Source: Massilia phosphatilytica (GTDB lineage Bacteria; Pseudomonadota; Gammaproteobacteria; Burkholderiales; Burkholderiaceae_D). Taken from it: DNA of 64,000 nt. The position numbers and the translations under genes are program-made. The stretch covers positions 1-64,000 of the forward strand of contig NZ_PUIP01000021.1 in NCBI RefSeq assembly GCF_002968015.1, written 5' to 3'. Below the pieces are notes generated by a model. The model had not been told where the DNA came from, searched no databases, and saw only the letters and a list, made by a program, of their open reading frames with translations. Below are positions 1 to 8,628 of the stretch, piece after piece; within the stretch, counting starts at the first letter, position 1, and each line of letters opens with the position of its first letter.

Positions 1-24
1 CTAATTGCCCGTACGGCTTGTCCC
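1..24 (+). rRNA. 23S rRNA, 3' end (partial)
   Basis: The first bases match the conserved 3' end of 23S rRNA: CTAAT, then CCGTACGGCTTG, as in the E. coli terminus CTAATGAACCGTGAGGCTT. The rest of the gene lies left of the window. The exact 3' end is uncertain by a few bases. A spacer of about 120 bases follows before the 5S gene, with no tRNA seen in it. Confidence 0.6.
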
Positions 25-143
25 TATAACCTTGGCAGTCATTGCCAATGCAAGGGTTCAGCTGTTTGTTGAGACAACAGATCAAAACTACTTCTTCCAG
101 ATTCAGAGTGACGCATGCATCGCTGCGGCACTCGTACAAGTTA

Positions 144-259
144 TGCCTGATGACCATAGCAAGTCGGTACCACCCCTTCCCATCCCGAACAGGACCGTGA
201 AACGACTTTGCGCCGATGATAGTGCTGCAACCAGTGTGAAAGTAGGTTATCGTCAGGCT
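144..259 (+). rRNA. rrf: 5S ribosomal RNA
   Basis: This is a 5S rRNA of about 116 nt. It carries the conserved internal segment CCCATCCCGAACAGG and the loop region GAAACGAC. Its ends, GCCTGA near 145-150 and TCAGGC near 253-258, pair to form helix I. It sits just after the 23S 3' end and just before a strong terminator, so it is the last gene of an rRNA operon transcribed rightward. An open frame running through it is accidental. Confidence 0.95.
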
Positions 260-270
260 AGTTATTAGAA

Positions 271-304
271 AAGCCCGCTCAGTTGATACTGAGCGGGCTT
301 TTTG
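271..304 (+). terminator. rRNA operon terminator
   Basis: A perfect 12-bp stem (AAGCCCGCTCAG with CTGAGCGGGCTT) around the loop TTGATA is followed by a run of T. It lies 12 bases past the 5S gene and is a standard intrinsic terminator for the rRNA operon. Confidence 0.93.
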
Positions 305-386
305 CTTTCTAGCGCCCGAGAAATAATCGTTTGTGGACTGCTACGTATTTACGGTAGCATTCAGGCTTTTATTTTTCGCAAAACGT

Positions 387-2099
387 ATGAACGTCAAGCG
401 CACCAGACCTTTTCGGCTCGCGGCATGGATGGTGTCGTTTGCGTGCATTACCGTGGCGATCACGGCGTTTCTGTTTGTGAGTCTCGCCGACCATTTCGCC
501 ATCCGTCACGCCTCCGAAGAAGCTGGATTGCGGCTGGAGCAACTGTCCTGGCAGATGCGCGACTCGCTCGACCGCACGCTGGACCAGGCGGTGCGCGACG
601 TCTCCCTGTTGTCGACACTGTCCGAAACCCATACCGGCAACAACCCCGCAGCGGTCAGGCAAGTACTCGAAAAGTTCCAGCGTCAGTTCCCCGACTATGC
701 TTGGATCGGCATTGCGAAGCCGGACGGCCGGGTGCTGGCCGCGACCGGCGGCCTGCTGGAGAATCGCGAGGTCATGGCGCGTCCCTGGTTCCACGCCGGG
801 CAGCAGGCCGTGGTCGCGGAGGATTATCACCCGGCCGTCATGCTGGGCAGCCTGCTGCCGCGCGCGTCGGATCCATGGCGCTTCGTCGACGTGGCCGGCC
901 CGATCCGGGATGCCGACGGCACGCTGCGCGGCGTCCTGGCCATCCACCTGAGCTGGAAGTGGGCACGAACGCTGGCGACGGGGCTGCTCACGCCGGCGCT
1001 GCGCGGCTATGGCGCCGAGATCATCGTCGTTCGCCGTGACGGCGTCGTGCTGCTCGGACCGGAAGCGATGCTGGAAAAGCCCATTGCGACGGAGAGCCTG
1101 CGCCGTGCGTTCGAAGGCGGGACGGGCGCCGTCAAGGAGCGCTGGCCCGACGGCCGCACGTACCTGACGGGTTACAGCCAGACGGGGCGTGGCCGCGATC
1201 GTGCGGGCCTGCGCTGGGCCGTGCTCGTGCGCCAGACGGACACCGCGGCGCTGGCATCCGCCCATGATTTCGAGCGCCGCACGTTGTGGCTGTGTCTTGG
1301 ACTGGGCGTCGTTCTCGCGGCCGTGGCGGCCCTGCTGGCGCGGCGCCTCGTCGCACCGCTCAAGGTGCTCAGCGGCGCGATCGAAGACCTGGCCCATGCG
1401 CCCGCGCACGCGACGGCGGACCGGATTCCGCAGGTGAACAGTTTCCATGAAGCCCAGGTACTGTCGGATGCAATGCGCGACCTCGTCGCCAGCGAACGCA
1501 CGCACCGCGAAGCGCTGGAGCGGATGAATGCGCAACTCGAGGATAAGGTGGCAGCGCGCACGGCCGAGCTGCGGGAATTGCTGATGCGCGACATGCTGAC
1601 CGGCCTGCCGAACCGCCGGGCGCTGATGCAGGCGTTGCCGGAAGCGCTGGCGCGGGCGGCCCGCGTGGGGCGGCCGTGCGCGGTGCTGTTCATCGACATG
1701 GACGGCTTCAAGCAGGTCAACGATACACGCGGCCACGAAGAGGGTGACGATTTATTGCGCCAGTTCGGCATGCGTCTGTTGAACGGCATCCGCGAGACCG
1801 ACATGGCGGCGCGTCTGGCGGGCGACGAATTCGTGGTCGTGCTGGAGCTGTTGAACGATGCGCGGGATGCCGAGAACAAGGCGCATGTCCTGCTCGACCA
1901 GTTGGCCCGTCCGTACAAGCTGGCCGGCGGCAGCGTGCAGGTGGGAGCGAGCATCGGCGTGGCCCTGCAGTTGCCGCATGAACTGCAGGATCCTGTCCGC
2001 CTGCTGGCACGCGCCGACCAGGCGATGTATGAAGCCAAGCGCAAGGGCAAGGGCCGCGTTGCGCTGGTGGCGGAAGCGCTCGAGCGGGAAACGTCCTGA
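387..2099 (+). CDS. Membrane diguanylate cyclase (sensor-HAMP-GGDEF)
   Basis: Predicted diguanylate cyclase of 570 aa that makes c-di-GMP from two GTP. A first membrane segment lies near residues 10-32. An extracytoplasmic Cache-like sensor region follows to about 295, then a second membrane segment (about 297-322), a HAMP linker, a short coiled coil (about 375-400) and a C-terminal GGDEF domain. The active-site motif reads AGDEF at 478-482, a variant found in active cyclases. RETD at 469-472, five residues upstream, fits the RxxD product-inhibition site. The ATG at 387 puts the first membrane helix near the N terminus; an in-frame GTG at 333 would add 18 residues and is less likely. The ligand sensed by the periplasmic domain cannot be told from sequence. 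It stands alone after the rRNA operon. Confidence 0.9.
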   Translation: MNVKRTRPFRLAAWMVSFACITVAITAFLFVSLADHFAIRHASEEAGLRLEQLSWQMRDSLDRTLDQAVRDVSLLSTLSETHTGNNPAAVRQVLEKFQRQFPDYAWIGIAKPDGRVLAATGGLLENREVMARPWFHAGQQAVVAEDYHPAVMLGSLLPRASDPWRFVDVAGPIRDADGTLRGVLAIHLSWKWARTLATGLLTPALRGYGAEIIVVRRDGVVLLGPEAMLEKPIATESLRRAFEGGTGAVKERWPDGRTYLTGYSQTGRGRDRAGLRWAVLVRQTDTAALASAHDFERRTLWLCLGLGVVLAAVAALLARRLVAPLKVLSGAIEDLAHAPAHATADRIPQVNSFHEAQVLSDAMRDLVASERTHREALERMNAQLEDKVAARTAELRELLMRDMLTGLPNRRALMQALPEALARAARVGRPCAVLFIDMDGFKQVNDTRGHEEGDDLLRQFGMRLLNGIRETDMAARLAGDEFVVVLELLNDARDAENKAHVLLDQLARPYKLAGGSVQVGASIGVALQLPHELQDPVRLLARADQAMYEAKRKGKGRVALVAEALERETS

Positions 2100-2107
2100 T
2101 CGACGGG

Positions 2108-2446
2108 TCAGACGCCCCAGAGCACGTCGGTCTGCTGGTCGCGCGATGCGCGCAGCATTTCCAGCAGCGGGAAGGCACGGGTCGAGAAACTCACGGCCTC
2201 GATCGGCTGGTGTTCCGCGTCTTCCTCGCCTTGATGGGCCTTGACGTCCTGTTCCATCTCGTCCGTGGTCTGGTGCTTCCGGCTTTCTTCGATTTCGCTT
2301 TCCAGCAGTCTGACGGCTTGCGTCGCTTCCTCGGCGGTGATGACACCGCGGTCACTGTCCTTGTGCAGGAGGTCGAGGATCCGCTTGGCGTGATCCTGGT
2401 ACATCATGACGTTCGGGTAAGCCTTGGATTTAAAGGTGATTAACAT
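2108..2446 (-). CDS. DUF1840 domain-containing protein
   Basis: Small soluble protein of 112 aa matching the DUF1840 family, which is common in Betaproteobacteria and has no known function. The N terminus MLITFKSKA followed by an AKRILDLL helix is the family hallmark. A charged middle (EEDAEHQ) links two helical parts. It converges with the diguanylate cyclase, with 8 bases between the stops. It has its own upstream gap of about 70 bases from the ABC permease, so it may be a separate transcript or the tail of that unit. Confidence 0.85.
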   Translation of the reverse strand: MLITFKSKAYPNVMMYQDHAKRILDLLHKDSDRGVITAEEATQAVRLLESEIEESRKHQTTDEMEQDVKAHQGEEDAEHQPIEAVSFSTRAFPLLEMLRASRDQQTDVLWGV

Positions 2447-2516
2447 AGTCGTCTCATTCTATTGTTAGTAACCCAACGATATCACGACTCGCGCCTGGAG
2501 GTCAGTGGGCTACCTC

Positions 2517-4052
2517 TCACACCGGGCGCCGCCGCAGCATCCGGGCGAGCAGCAGCACGAGCAACCCCGCCGTCAGCGCCGCCGCCGCGGCCGGCAACAT
2601 CCAGCCCGCGCCTTCCGTTGTGAGCGCAACCAGCAGCCAGCCGAGCCCACCCCAGCAGAGGCTGCTGACCAGTTCCAGCATCGTGCACAGGAAATTTTCC
2701 TTGCCGCGCGTTTTGAAATCGCTGCGTGGGGCGGGGCGCCCCGTCCACTGCACGATCAAGCCGGCACTCAGCACGGCCGTGCTGACCGTGAAGGCGACGA
2801 GCAGTCCCGTCAGCGGCGTGCGCACGATGAGCCACAGCAGCGGCAGCGCGACGAGCAGCAGGGCCGGCATCGTGGCGGCGGCGAGCTTGGCCAGTTGCAG
2901 CGTACGCCGCGCTGCGGGCGCCGACAACAACAGGTCGGGTGCATCTTCGGCCGAGATCACGATCCAGGCGAGGCTGCCCGTCAACGAACTGCACAGCAGC
3001 GTGAGCCCGGCGCCCAGCGCGGGGCCCGCCGAGTCGCCGCGCATGATCAGGAACAGTAGCGGCACGAGATAGATCAGCTGCAGCAGCACCTGGGCGATCA
3101 GGTGCGGGTCGCGCGCGATCAGGCGCCATTCCTTGATGACGACCGTATCGAACAGGCTGCGGCGGAAACGGAAGCGCAACGCGCCGGCAGGACGGGCACG
3201 CACGCGGCCCATGCCCGCGGCCTGCTGCAGGCCATGGACGAAGAAGCGATGCGTGCGGACCAGGGTCAGCGCGAACGCGAGCGCCGCCAGCAGGATCGCG
3301 CCCAGCAGCGGCACCGGCGCGCCGAGGACGGCGCGGCCGGGCAGCCATAACGCGCTGTCCGGCCCGAACATGGGTTGGTGCGTCATCATCTCCATGATGC
3401 GCGTCCCGGTGTTCCCGTCGTGGCGCGACAGGTTATAAAACTGCGACAGCAGGAAGATCAGCGCGCCCGCGATGGCGCCCAGCACCTGCGCCACCACGCG
3501 CGTGCGGCGCGCGCCCAGCACCCGCACAAGGCCCAGCGTGAGCAGCATGCCGGCGCAGGCCATCAGCGTCGCGCAGGCGGCGATCGTCACGTACAGGCCG
3601 AGCCAGCCCGGATGGCCCAGTACCAGCGCGACGTTGGCGAACGGGCCGGCCAGGTACACGTAGGGCAGGGCCGTGACGGCCGCGACGCCGAGCAGACGCA
3701 CGGCGAAGATGCTGCGCGAGGGCAGGGGCGACGACAGCAGGAGATCCAGGTCGCCGCGCTCGAACAACGCGAGCACGCAGGCCCTCAGGCTGCTCGACAG
3801 CATGAAGGTCGAACACACGACTACCATCAGGCTGATCGGGAGCGCCAGCACGGGGTCGCCCATGCCGGCGCGGCCCAGTGCATGCCACAGCGCGAACGCG
3901 ATCGCGTGCAGGCCGATGAACCCGACCGCCCAGACGGCAATGCTGCCCCAGCCCGGCCGGCGCTTGCCGCCCTTGTTCACGGCCGCGCCATACCAGGCCA
4001 GGCGCAGTTCGTGGCCCAGCAGCCAGCGGATGCTTCCGGGCGCGGCACTCAC
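2517..4052 (-). CDS. ABC-2 type exporter permease
   Basis: Integral membrane protein of about 511 aa with many hydrophobic segments. It is the membrane partner of the ATPase encoded just upstream. The chosen start is GTG at 4052, which overlaps the ATPase stop as GTGA. The same frame stays open to 4472, but that extension only mirrors the ATPase gene. Loops between the membrane segments carry LLSSPLPSRS and LLLSAPAARR, a repeated pattern typical of the two halves of large ABC exporter permeases of this kind. The substrate is unknown. Overlap with the ATPase indicates a two-gene translationally coupled unit. Confidence 0.85.
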   Translation of the reverse strand: MSAAPGSIRWLLGHELRLAWYGAAVNKGGKRRPGWGSIAVWAVGFIGLHAIAFALWHALGRAGMGDPVLALPISLMVVVCSTFMLSSSLRACVLALFERGDLDLLLSSPLPSRSIFAVRLLGVAAVTALPYVYLAGPFANVALVLGHPGWLGLYVTIAACATLMACAGMLLTLGLVRVLGARRTRVVAQVLGAIAGALIFLLSQFYNLSRHDGNTGTRIMEMMTHQPMFGPDSALWLPGRAVLGAPVPLLGAILLAALAFALTLVRTHRFFVHGLQQAAGMGRVRARPAGALRFRFRRSLFDTVVIKEWRLIARDPHLIAQVLLQLIYLVPLLFLIMRGDSAGPALGAGLTLLCSSLTGSLAWIVISAEDAPDLLLSAPAARRTLQLAKLAAATMPALLLVALPLLWLIVRTPLTGLLVAFTVSTAVLSAGLIVQWTGRPAPRSDFKTRGKENFLCTMLELVSSLCWGGLGWLLVALTTEGAGWMLPAAAAALTAGLLVLLLARMLRRRPV

Positions 4053-4789
4053 CCTGGCTGTCCTTCGGTCAGGTGCAAGAACACGTCTTCCAGGCTGCCG
4101 CCCTGCGTGCGCTCCCGCAGTTCGGCCAGCGTGCCCTCGGCGATCAGGCGGCCCTTGCGGATGATGCCGATGCGCTGCGCGAGGCGTTCCGCCACCTCGA
4201 GGATGTGCGTCGTCAGGATCACCGTGCCGCCTTGCTCGACGTGCGACACGAGCAGGTCCTTCACCTGGCGCGCGGCGGCCGCATCGAGACCGGTCAGCGG
4301 TTCGTCCAGGATCAAGAGCTCGGGCTCGTGGATCAGCGCGCCGGCCAGCGCCAGCTTCTGCTTCATCCCGCGCGAAAATCCTTCCGTCAGTTCGTGCGCG
4401 TGCTTCGTGAGGTCGAGCCAGTCGAGCAGGCGGCGCGCGCGGGGTTCGGCGTCCTGCGCACGGATGCCCCACAGCCCGGCGACGAATTCCAGGTATTCCG
4501 TCGGCCTGAGTTTCCCGTACAGCAGCGGGTCGTCCGGCAGATAAGCCATGCCGCGCTTGGCACCCGCAGGGTCGCGCGCGAGATCGATGCCGAGCACCTC
4601 GACGTCGCCCGCATCCGGGGCCAGCAGGCCGGTGACCATGCGCAAGGTCGTCGTCTTGCCGGCGCCGTTGGGGCCCAGCAGCGCATACAGTTCGCCGCGC
4701 CGTACGGTCAGGTCGAGGCCGTCGACGGCGGGACGGCCGAAGGATTTGCGCAGGCCGGACAGGCGCAGGGCAGGGGACTCGACATTCAT
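4049..4789 (-). CDS. ABC transporter ATP-binding protein
   Basis: Nucleotide-binding subunit of an ABC-2 type exporter, 246 aa. Walker A is GPNGAGKTT (39-47), Walker B is LLILDEP (158-164) and the switch histidine lies in TTHILEV. The signature motif reads SRGMKQKL rather than LSGGQ, the form usual in the CcmA/EcsA-type subfamily of drug, antibiotic or polysaccharide exporters. It is translated just ahead of the permease, with which it overlaps by 4 bases. A lipoprotein gene lies 1 base upstream, so the three probably form one minus-strand operon. Confidence 0.9.
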   Translation of the reverse strand: MNVESPALRLSGLRKSFGRPAVDGLDLTVRRGELYALLGPNGAGKTTTLRMVTGLLAPDAGDVEVLGIDLARDPAGAKRGMAYLPDDPLLYGKLRPTEYLEFVAGLWGIRAQDAEPRARRLLDWLDLTKHAHELTEGFSRGMKQKLALAGALIHEPELLILDEPLTGLDAAAARQVKDLLVSHVEQGGTVILTTHILEVAERLAQRIGIIRKGRLIAEGTLAELRERTQGGSLEDVFLHLTEGQPG

Positions 4790-4790
4790 G

Positions 4791-5306
4791 TCAGGGCAGT
4801 TTGAAAGAGGTGATGAATTGTTCGACCTGTTCGGCCGGCAGCGCGTCCGCCTTGCCGATCGCGATCACCTGGTAGAAGCGCTTGCCGCGCGCCTCGAAAT
4901 GGCCGACGAGGTGCATCGTCGCGCCGTTGCGGGTGCCGCTGGCGTCGACGTCGCGCGTGGCGCGGTCCGTGTCCGCCGTCGCCTTCTGGCGCGTGACGGT
5001 GGCGCCGATGTTGCGCACGAGCGCGACCTGCATCGCTTCCAGCGCGGCCTGGGCGCGCGCGGCGTCCGGCGCCTCGGCCGCGCCCACGGCGAACGTCGCG
5101 CCGTCGACCTCGGCCGCCGTCATCGTCATGGCGACCTGCATGCCGTCGAGGTCGATGGTGCGCGTGAACGTGGCCGGTTTCGCCGGGAACATGACGCGGT
5201 AGGGCGCGTCCGGGCTCGCATAGTCGCGCCAGTTGAACTTGGGGGAGCAGCCTGCCAGAAGCAAGCTGAACGCGGCCACGAGGGCCGCGAAGCGTCGTCT
5301 TGTCAT
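4791..5306 (-). CDS. Putative lipoprotein, function unknown
   Basis: Protein of 171 aa with a clear lipoprotein signal: RRR near the start, a hydrophobic stretch, then LLAGC with the lipidated cysteine at residue 20. The mature part opens with a YRVMFPAKP segment, seen in small periplasmic lipoproteins of unknown function, and ends with an ITSFKLP strand. It is the first gene of the ABC exporter unit (stop 1 base before the ATPase start), which hints at a shared envelope role, but no function can be assigned. Confidence 0.75.
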   Translation of the reverse strand: MTRRRFAALVAAFSLLLAGCSPKFNWRDYASPDAPYRVMFPAKPATFTRTIDLDGMQVAMTMTAAEVDGATFAVGAAEAPDAARAQAALEAMQVALVRNIGATVTRQKATADTDRATRDVDASGTRNGATMHLVGHFEARGKRFYQVIAIGKADALPAEQVEQFITSFKLP

Positions 5307-5333
5307 GACGACATGGTAACAGGGCCGGCCCGT

Positions 5334-6095
5334 TCAGGCGACCGGGATCGGGTTCTCCGCGATGTGCGCATTGAACTCGTTGACCAGCTTGTGCTCGTCG
5401 GGGCCCGCGTTGTTGCGCAGCGGGACGGCGATGTCGACCAGCGCTTCTTCACGGCTCGTCGCCAGCGCCTGCATCGTCTGGGCGATGAAGGCGTCCAGCG
5501 GCATGGCGCGCGGGTCGTCGCCTTTGTGGATCAGGTCGGTGTTGACCCACGGCGGCGCGATTTCCTGCACCGTGACGGTGGTGTCGCGCAACATGAAGCG
5601 CAGCGACAGCGTGTACGAGTGCAGGGCGGCCTTGGTCGCCGAGTACACGGCATTCGTGGCGATCGGCACATACGCCAGCACCGACGTGTTGTTGATGATC
5701 GTCGCGCGCGGCTGTTGTTTGAGGTGGCCGACAAGGGCGGACGTCATGCGGACCGGGCCGAGCAGATTCGTCTCGATGGTCGACACGGCCGTGGCGTCGT
5801 CGACGGGGCCGGACGGATCGTCGAACGGCATGATGCCGGCATTGTTGATGAGGACGTTCAGCGAGGGATACTCGGCGATCAGGCTCGCGGCGGCGCGTTC
5901 GATGCTGGCCGGATCGGCGATGTCCAGCTCGATGGCGCGCATGCCCGGGTTGGCGCGCGTCACCTCGTCCAGCAGGGCCTTGCGGCGGCCACCGATGATG
6001 ACCTGGTTGCCCAGCTTATGGAAGGCTTCCGCCAGGCCGCGGCCGATGCCCGACGTACCGCCGGTGATGAAGATGGTATTGTGAGTGAGTTGCAT
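5334..6095 (-). CDS. SDR family oxidoreductase (DltE-like)
   Basis: Short-chain dehydrogenase/reductase of 253 aa. The NAD(P)-binding motif TGGTSGIG is at 11-18, NNAG at 84-87, the catalytic serine near 138, and the Y-x-x-x-K pair at Y151 and K155 (YSATK). The overall sequence, with IAPPWVNTDL after the active site, fits the DltE-like SDR group. The substrate is unknown. It is transcribed away from a GlxA-type AraC regulator across a 262-bp gap, the usual picture of a regulator controlling its divergent neighbour. Confidence 0.88.
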   Translation of the reverse strand: MQLTHNTIFITGGTSGIGRGLAEAFHKLGNQVIIGGRRKALLDEVTRANPGMRAIELDIADPASIERAAASLIAEYPSLNVLINNAGIMPFDDPSGPVDDATAVSTIETNLLGPVRMTSALVGHLKQQPRATIINNTSVLAYVPIATNAVYSATKAALHSYTLSLRFMLRDTTVTVQEIAPPWVNTDLIHKGDDPRAMPLDAFIAQTMQALATSREEALVDIAVPLRNNAGPDEHKLVNEFNAHIAENPIPVA

Positions 6096-6207
6096 GATGA
6101 TTTTTCCGTTTTCGTTGTCGGGGTGTGGAAGATGTTGTCTTCTGGGATCTATGTTGGCGCAAACATGTGCGCCTCGAACGACAAAGAACCCTCAAATTCG
6201 GACAACG

Positions 6208-6221
6208 TGTGCGTAAGCACA
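6208..6221. promoter_or_regulatory. Inverted repeat in the SDR/GlxA-regulator gap
   Basis: A perfect inverted repeat TGTGC-GTAA-GCACA lies in the divergent promoter region. It is bracketed by two direct copies of ATTCGGA (about 6196 and 6225). It is a candidate operator for the adjacent AraC-family regulator; AraC proteins, however, more often bind direct repeats, so the flanking ATTCGGA pair is an equal candidate. Confidence 0.4.
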
Positions 6222-6357
6222 TATATTCGGATGCCTATCTACTTTGTCAGTTGTTTTTGGCCGGGTGGGACCGGGTGTCGTATGATTACCATCATGCACT
6301 GCAGCAGACGCTGTGGCGCCGGTTTATCCGGCGAACCTGATCATCACTGAGGACAAC

Positions 6358-7317
6358 ATGAAACGCAGAATCGGACTCTTGCTGCCACCCGGCTTCCAGG
6401 TCCTGGATCTCATGGCGACGACGGTCTACGAACTGGCCAATACCTTGCTGGAGGAATCCAGCTATGAAGTCACCATGCTGTCCGAGCACGGCGGCGCAAT
6501 GACCAGTTCCTCGGGCATCAGCGTCCTGACCGAGGCCGTCACGCGCTACGACTACGACACGCTGCTGGTGGCAGGGCAGATGGCGCCGCGGCGCCCGTCG
6601 TCGCCAGGCTTCGTCGACATCCTGCGCCAGGCCGGCGTGCAGTCGCGCCGCGTGGGCAGCATCTGCACGGGCGCCTTCCTGCTCGCGGAAGCGGGCCTGC
6701 TGGACGGCAAGCGCGCCACCACCCACTGGTCGCTGGCGCGCGACCTGCAGCGCATGTACCCGAAGGTGCGCGTCGAGGAAGACCGCATCTTCATCAACGA
6801 GGGCAGGGTGTGGACGTCGGCCGGCATGACGGCCTGCGTCGACCTGTGCCTGGCCCTTGTCGAAACCGACCACGGCATCGAACTGTCGCGCAGCATCGCC
6901 CGCAAGCTCGTCGTCTACCACCGCCGCAGCGGCGGCCAGTCGCAGTTCTCGGCCCTGCTGGAACTGGAGCCGAAATCCGACCGCATCCAGCAGGCGCTGT
7001 CGTACGCCAAGCGTCACCTGCGCAAGCCGCTGTCCGTGGACGAGCTGGCCGAAGCGGCCAACCTGAGCACGCGCCAGTTCAGCCGCACGTTCCGCATCGA
7101 GACGGGCCAGTCGCCGGCCCGCGCGATCGAAGTGCTGCGCGTGGAAGCAGCGCGCGCCATGATCGAGGGCAGCAACCACTCGATCGACGTCGTGGCGCGC
7201 GAGACCGGTTTTTCCGATCCCGAGCGCATGCGTCGTGCCTTCCTGCGCGCCTTTGGCCAGCCGCCCCAGGCCATCAAGCGCGCGGCGCGCGAACAGCAGA
7301 CCACGGGCCTCAGCTGA
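6358..7317 (+). CDS. GlxA family AraC-type transcriptional regulator
   Basis: Transcription factor of 319 aa with an N-terminal DJ-1/PfpI-like amidotransferase fold (about 1-170) and a C-terminal AraC helix-turn-helix (about 215-315). The nucleophile-elbow region reads GSICTGAFLL, typical of GlxA regulators. The C-terminal domain carries STRQFSRTFRIETGQSP and GFSDPERMRRAF, the two recognition helices of AraC/XylS proteins. Start ATG 6358 follows GAGG at a good distance; an upstream in-frame ATG at 6313 lacks such a site. It probably regulates the divergent SDR gene; the effector is unknown. Confidence 0.88.
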   Translation: MKRRIGLLLPPGFQVLDLMATTVYELANTLLEESSYEVTMLSEHGGAMTSSSGISVLTEAVTRYDYDTLLVAGQMAPRRPSSPGFVDILRQAGVQSRRVGSICTGAFLLAEAGLLDGKRATTHWSLARDLQRMYPKVRVEEDRIFINEGRVWTSAGMTACVDLCLALVETDHGIELSRSIARKLVVYHRRSGGQSQFSALLELEPKSDRIQQALSYAKRHLRKPLSVDELAEAANLSTRQFSRTFRIETGQSPARAIEVLRVEAARAMIEGSNHSIDVVARETGFSDPERMRRAFLRAFGQPPQAIKRAAREQQTTGLS

Positions 7318-7422
7318 TCCTTCGATAGGGGACCGGTGGCCTGAATCGAGGGCGATTGGTCCCACGCGTCGACTTCCGTTCTGAAAAGATGCCTGCATCA
7401 GGCAACCAGAACGGAGTCGACG

Positions 7423-8628
7423 ATGTCCCCCGCACCCACCTCCCTGCCCAAAGGCATCTTATATACGCTGGCGCTGGGCACCTTCGCCATCGGTACCGAA
7501 AGCTTCATGATCGCGGGCCTGCTGCCGCGCATCGCGTCCGACCTGGCCGTGACCGTGACGCAGGCCGGCCTGCTCGTGACGGCCTTTGCCCTGACCTATG
7601 CCATCGGCGGGCCGCTGCTGGCCATCTTCACGAGCGGCTGGCCACGCCGCACCGTGCTGGTCGGCGGCATGGCCGCCTTCGCTCTCGGCAATGCGCTCGC
7701 ATTCGCCAGCCATGACTACCTCGGCCTGTTCCTGGCCCGCGTGCTGCTGGCGCTGACGGCCGGCCTGTACACGCCCAGTGCCAACGCCCTCGCCAGCGCC
7801 ATCGCGCCGCCGGCGCAGCGGGGCAGGGCGCTGGCCATCGTCAGCGGCGGCTTGACCATCGCGATCGTCGCCGGCGTGCCGCTCGGCACCTTGCTCGGCA
7901 CCCACCTCGGCTGGCGCGCGACATTCGGCGCCGTGGCCCTGCTGGCCGCGTTTGCCGCCGTGGCGCTGGCCGTCGGCCTGCCCAAGTCGCTTGGCGAAGG
8001 CAGCAAGCCCGTCAGCCTGAAGGCGCGCGTGGACGCAGCCCGCCTGCCGGGCGTGCTGCCGACGCTGATCGTGACCCTGCTGTGGGGCACCGGCACCTAT
8101 GCCGTGCTGACCTACCTGGCGCCTTACCTGAAACTCGTGGCGGACATGCCGCTTGACGCCATGAGCGGCGTCCTGCTGCTGTGGGGCGTGGCCGCCGCCG
8201 TCGGCCTCGCGCTGGGCGGACGGGCCACGGACCGTTTCGGTTCCTTCAACGTCGTCGTGCCCGCATTGATGCTGTTGGCCGCGGCGTTCTACTACCTCGC
8301 CGCAATGGCCGGCTTCGGCCACTGGCCGCTCGGCCTGCTGTTGCCGGGCGTCGTGCTGTGGGGCCTGGCCACATGGGGCTTTTACCCGGCCCAGCAGAAC
8401 AGCCTCGTCAACCGCAGCGGCGTGGCGCTGGCGCCCGTCGTGCTGTCGCTGAACGCGTCGTTCCAGTACGCCGGCTTTGCGCTGGGCGCGCTGGCCGGCG
8501 GATTCACGGTGGCCCATGCGTCGCCCGGTGTCGTGGGCTGGGTCGGCGGCAGTGTCGAGGTGCTGGCCCTGGTGCTCGTGGTCGTCATCGAACGGCGCCG
8601 GCCGGCCCGAAGCCTAGTGGTCGTATAA
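7423..8628 (+). CDS. MFS transporter (DHA1-type efflux)
   Basis: Major facilitator superfamily protein of 401 aa with about 12 hydrophobic helices. The N-terminal GTESFMIAGLLP and the motif ARVLLALTAGLYTPSANALA resemble the AraJ/YdhP-like branch of sugar or drug exporters. Substrate unknown. Its last 15 bases overlap the 3' end of comM on the other strand, so the two genes converge. A regulator lies 105 bases upstream in the same direction but with its own gap. Confidence 0.87.
   Translation: MSPAPTSLPKGILYTLALGTFAIGTESFMIAGLLPRIASDLAVTVTQAGLLVTAFALTYAIGGPLLAIFTSGWPRRTVLVGGMAAFALGNALAFASHDYLGLFLARVLLALTAGLYTPSANALASAIAPPAQRGRALAIVSGGLTIAIVAGVPLGTLLGTHLGWRATFGAVALLAAFAAVALAVGLPKSLGEGSKPVSLKARVDAARLPGVLPTLIVTLLWGTGTYAVLTYLAPYLKLVADMPLDAMSGVLLLWGVAAAVGLALGGRATDRFGSFNVVVPALMLLAAAFYYLAAMAGFGHWPLGLLLPGVVLWGLATWGFYPAQQNSLVNRSGVALAPVVLSLNASFQYAGFALGALAGGFTVAHASPGVVGWVGGSVEVLALVLVVVIERRRPARSLVVV

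Noticed and set aside
5..268. 87-codon open frame on the plus strand at the window start
   Set aside because: It runs through the 23S-5S spacer and the 5S rRNA gene; no coding signal.
2517..4472. Extended 651-codon version of the ABC permease
   Set aside because: The extra N-terminal 140 codons only overlap the ATPase gene in another frame; GTG 4052 overlapping the ATPase stop is the better start.
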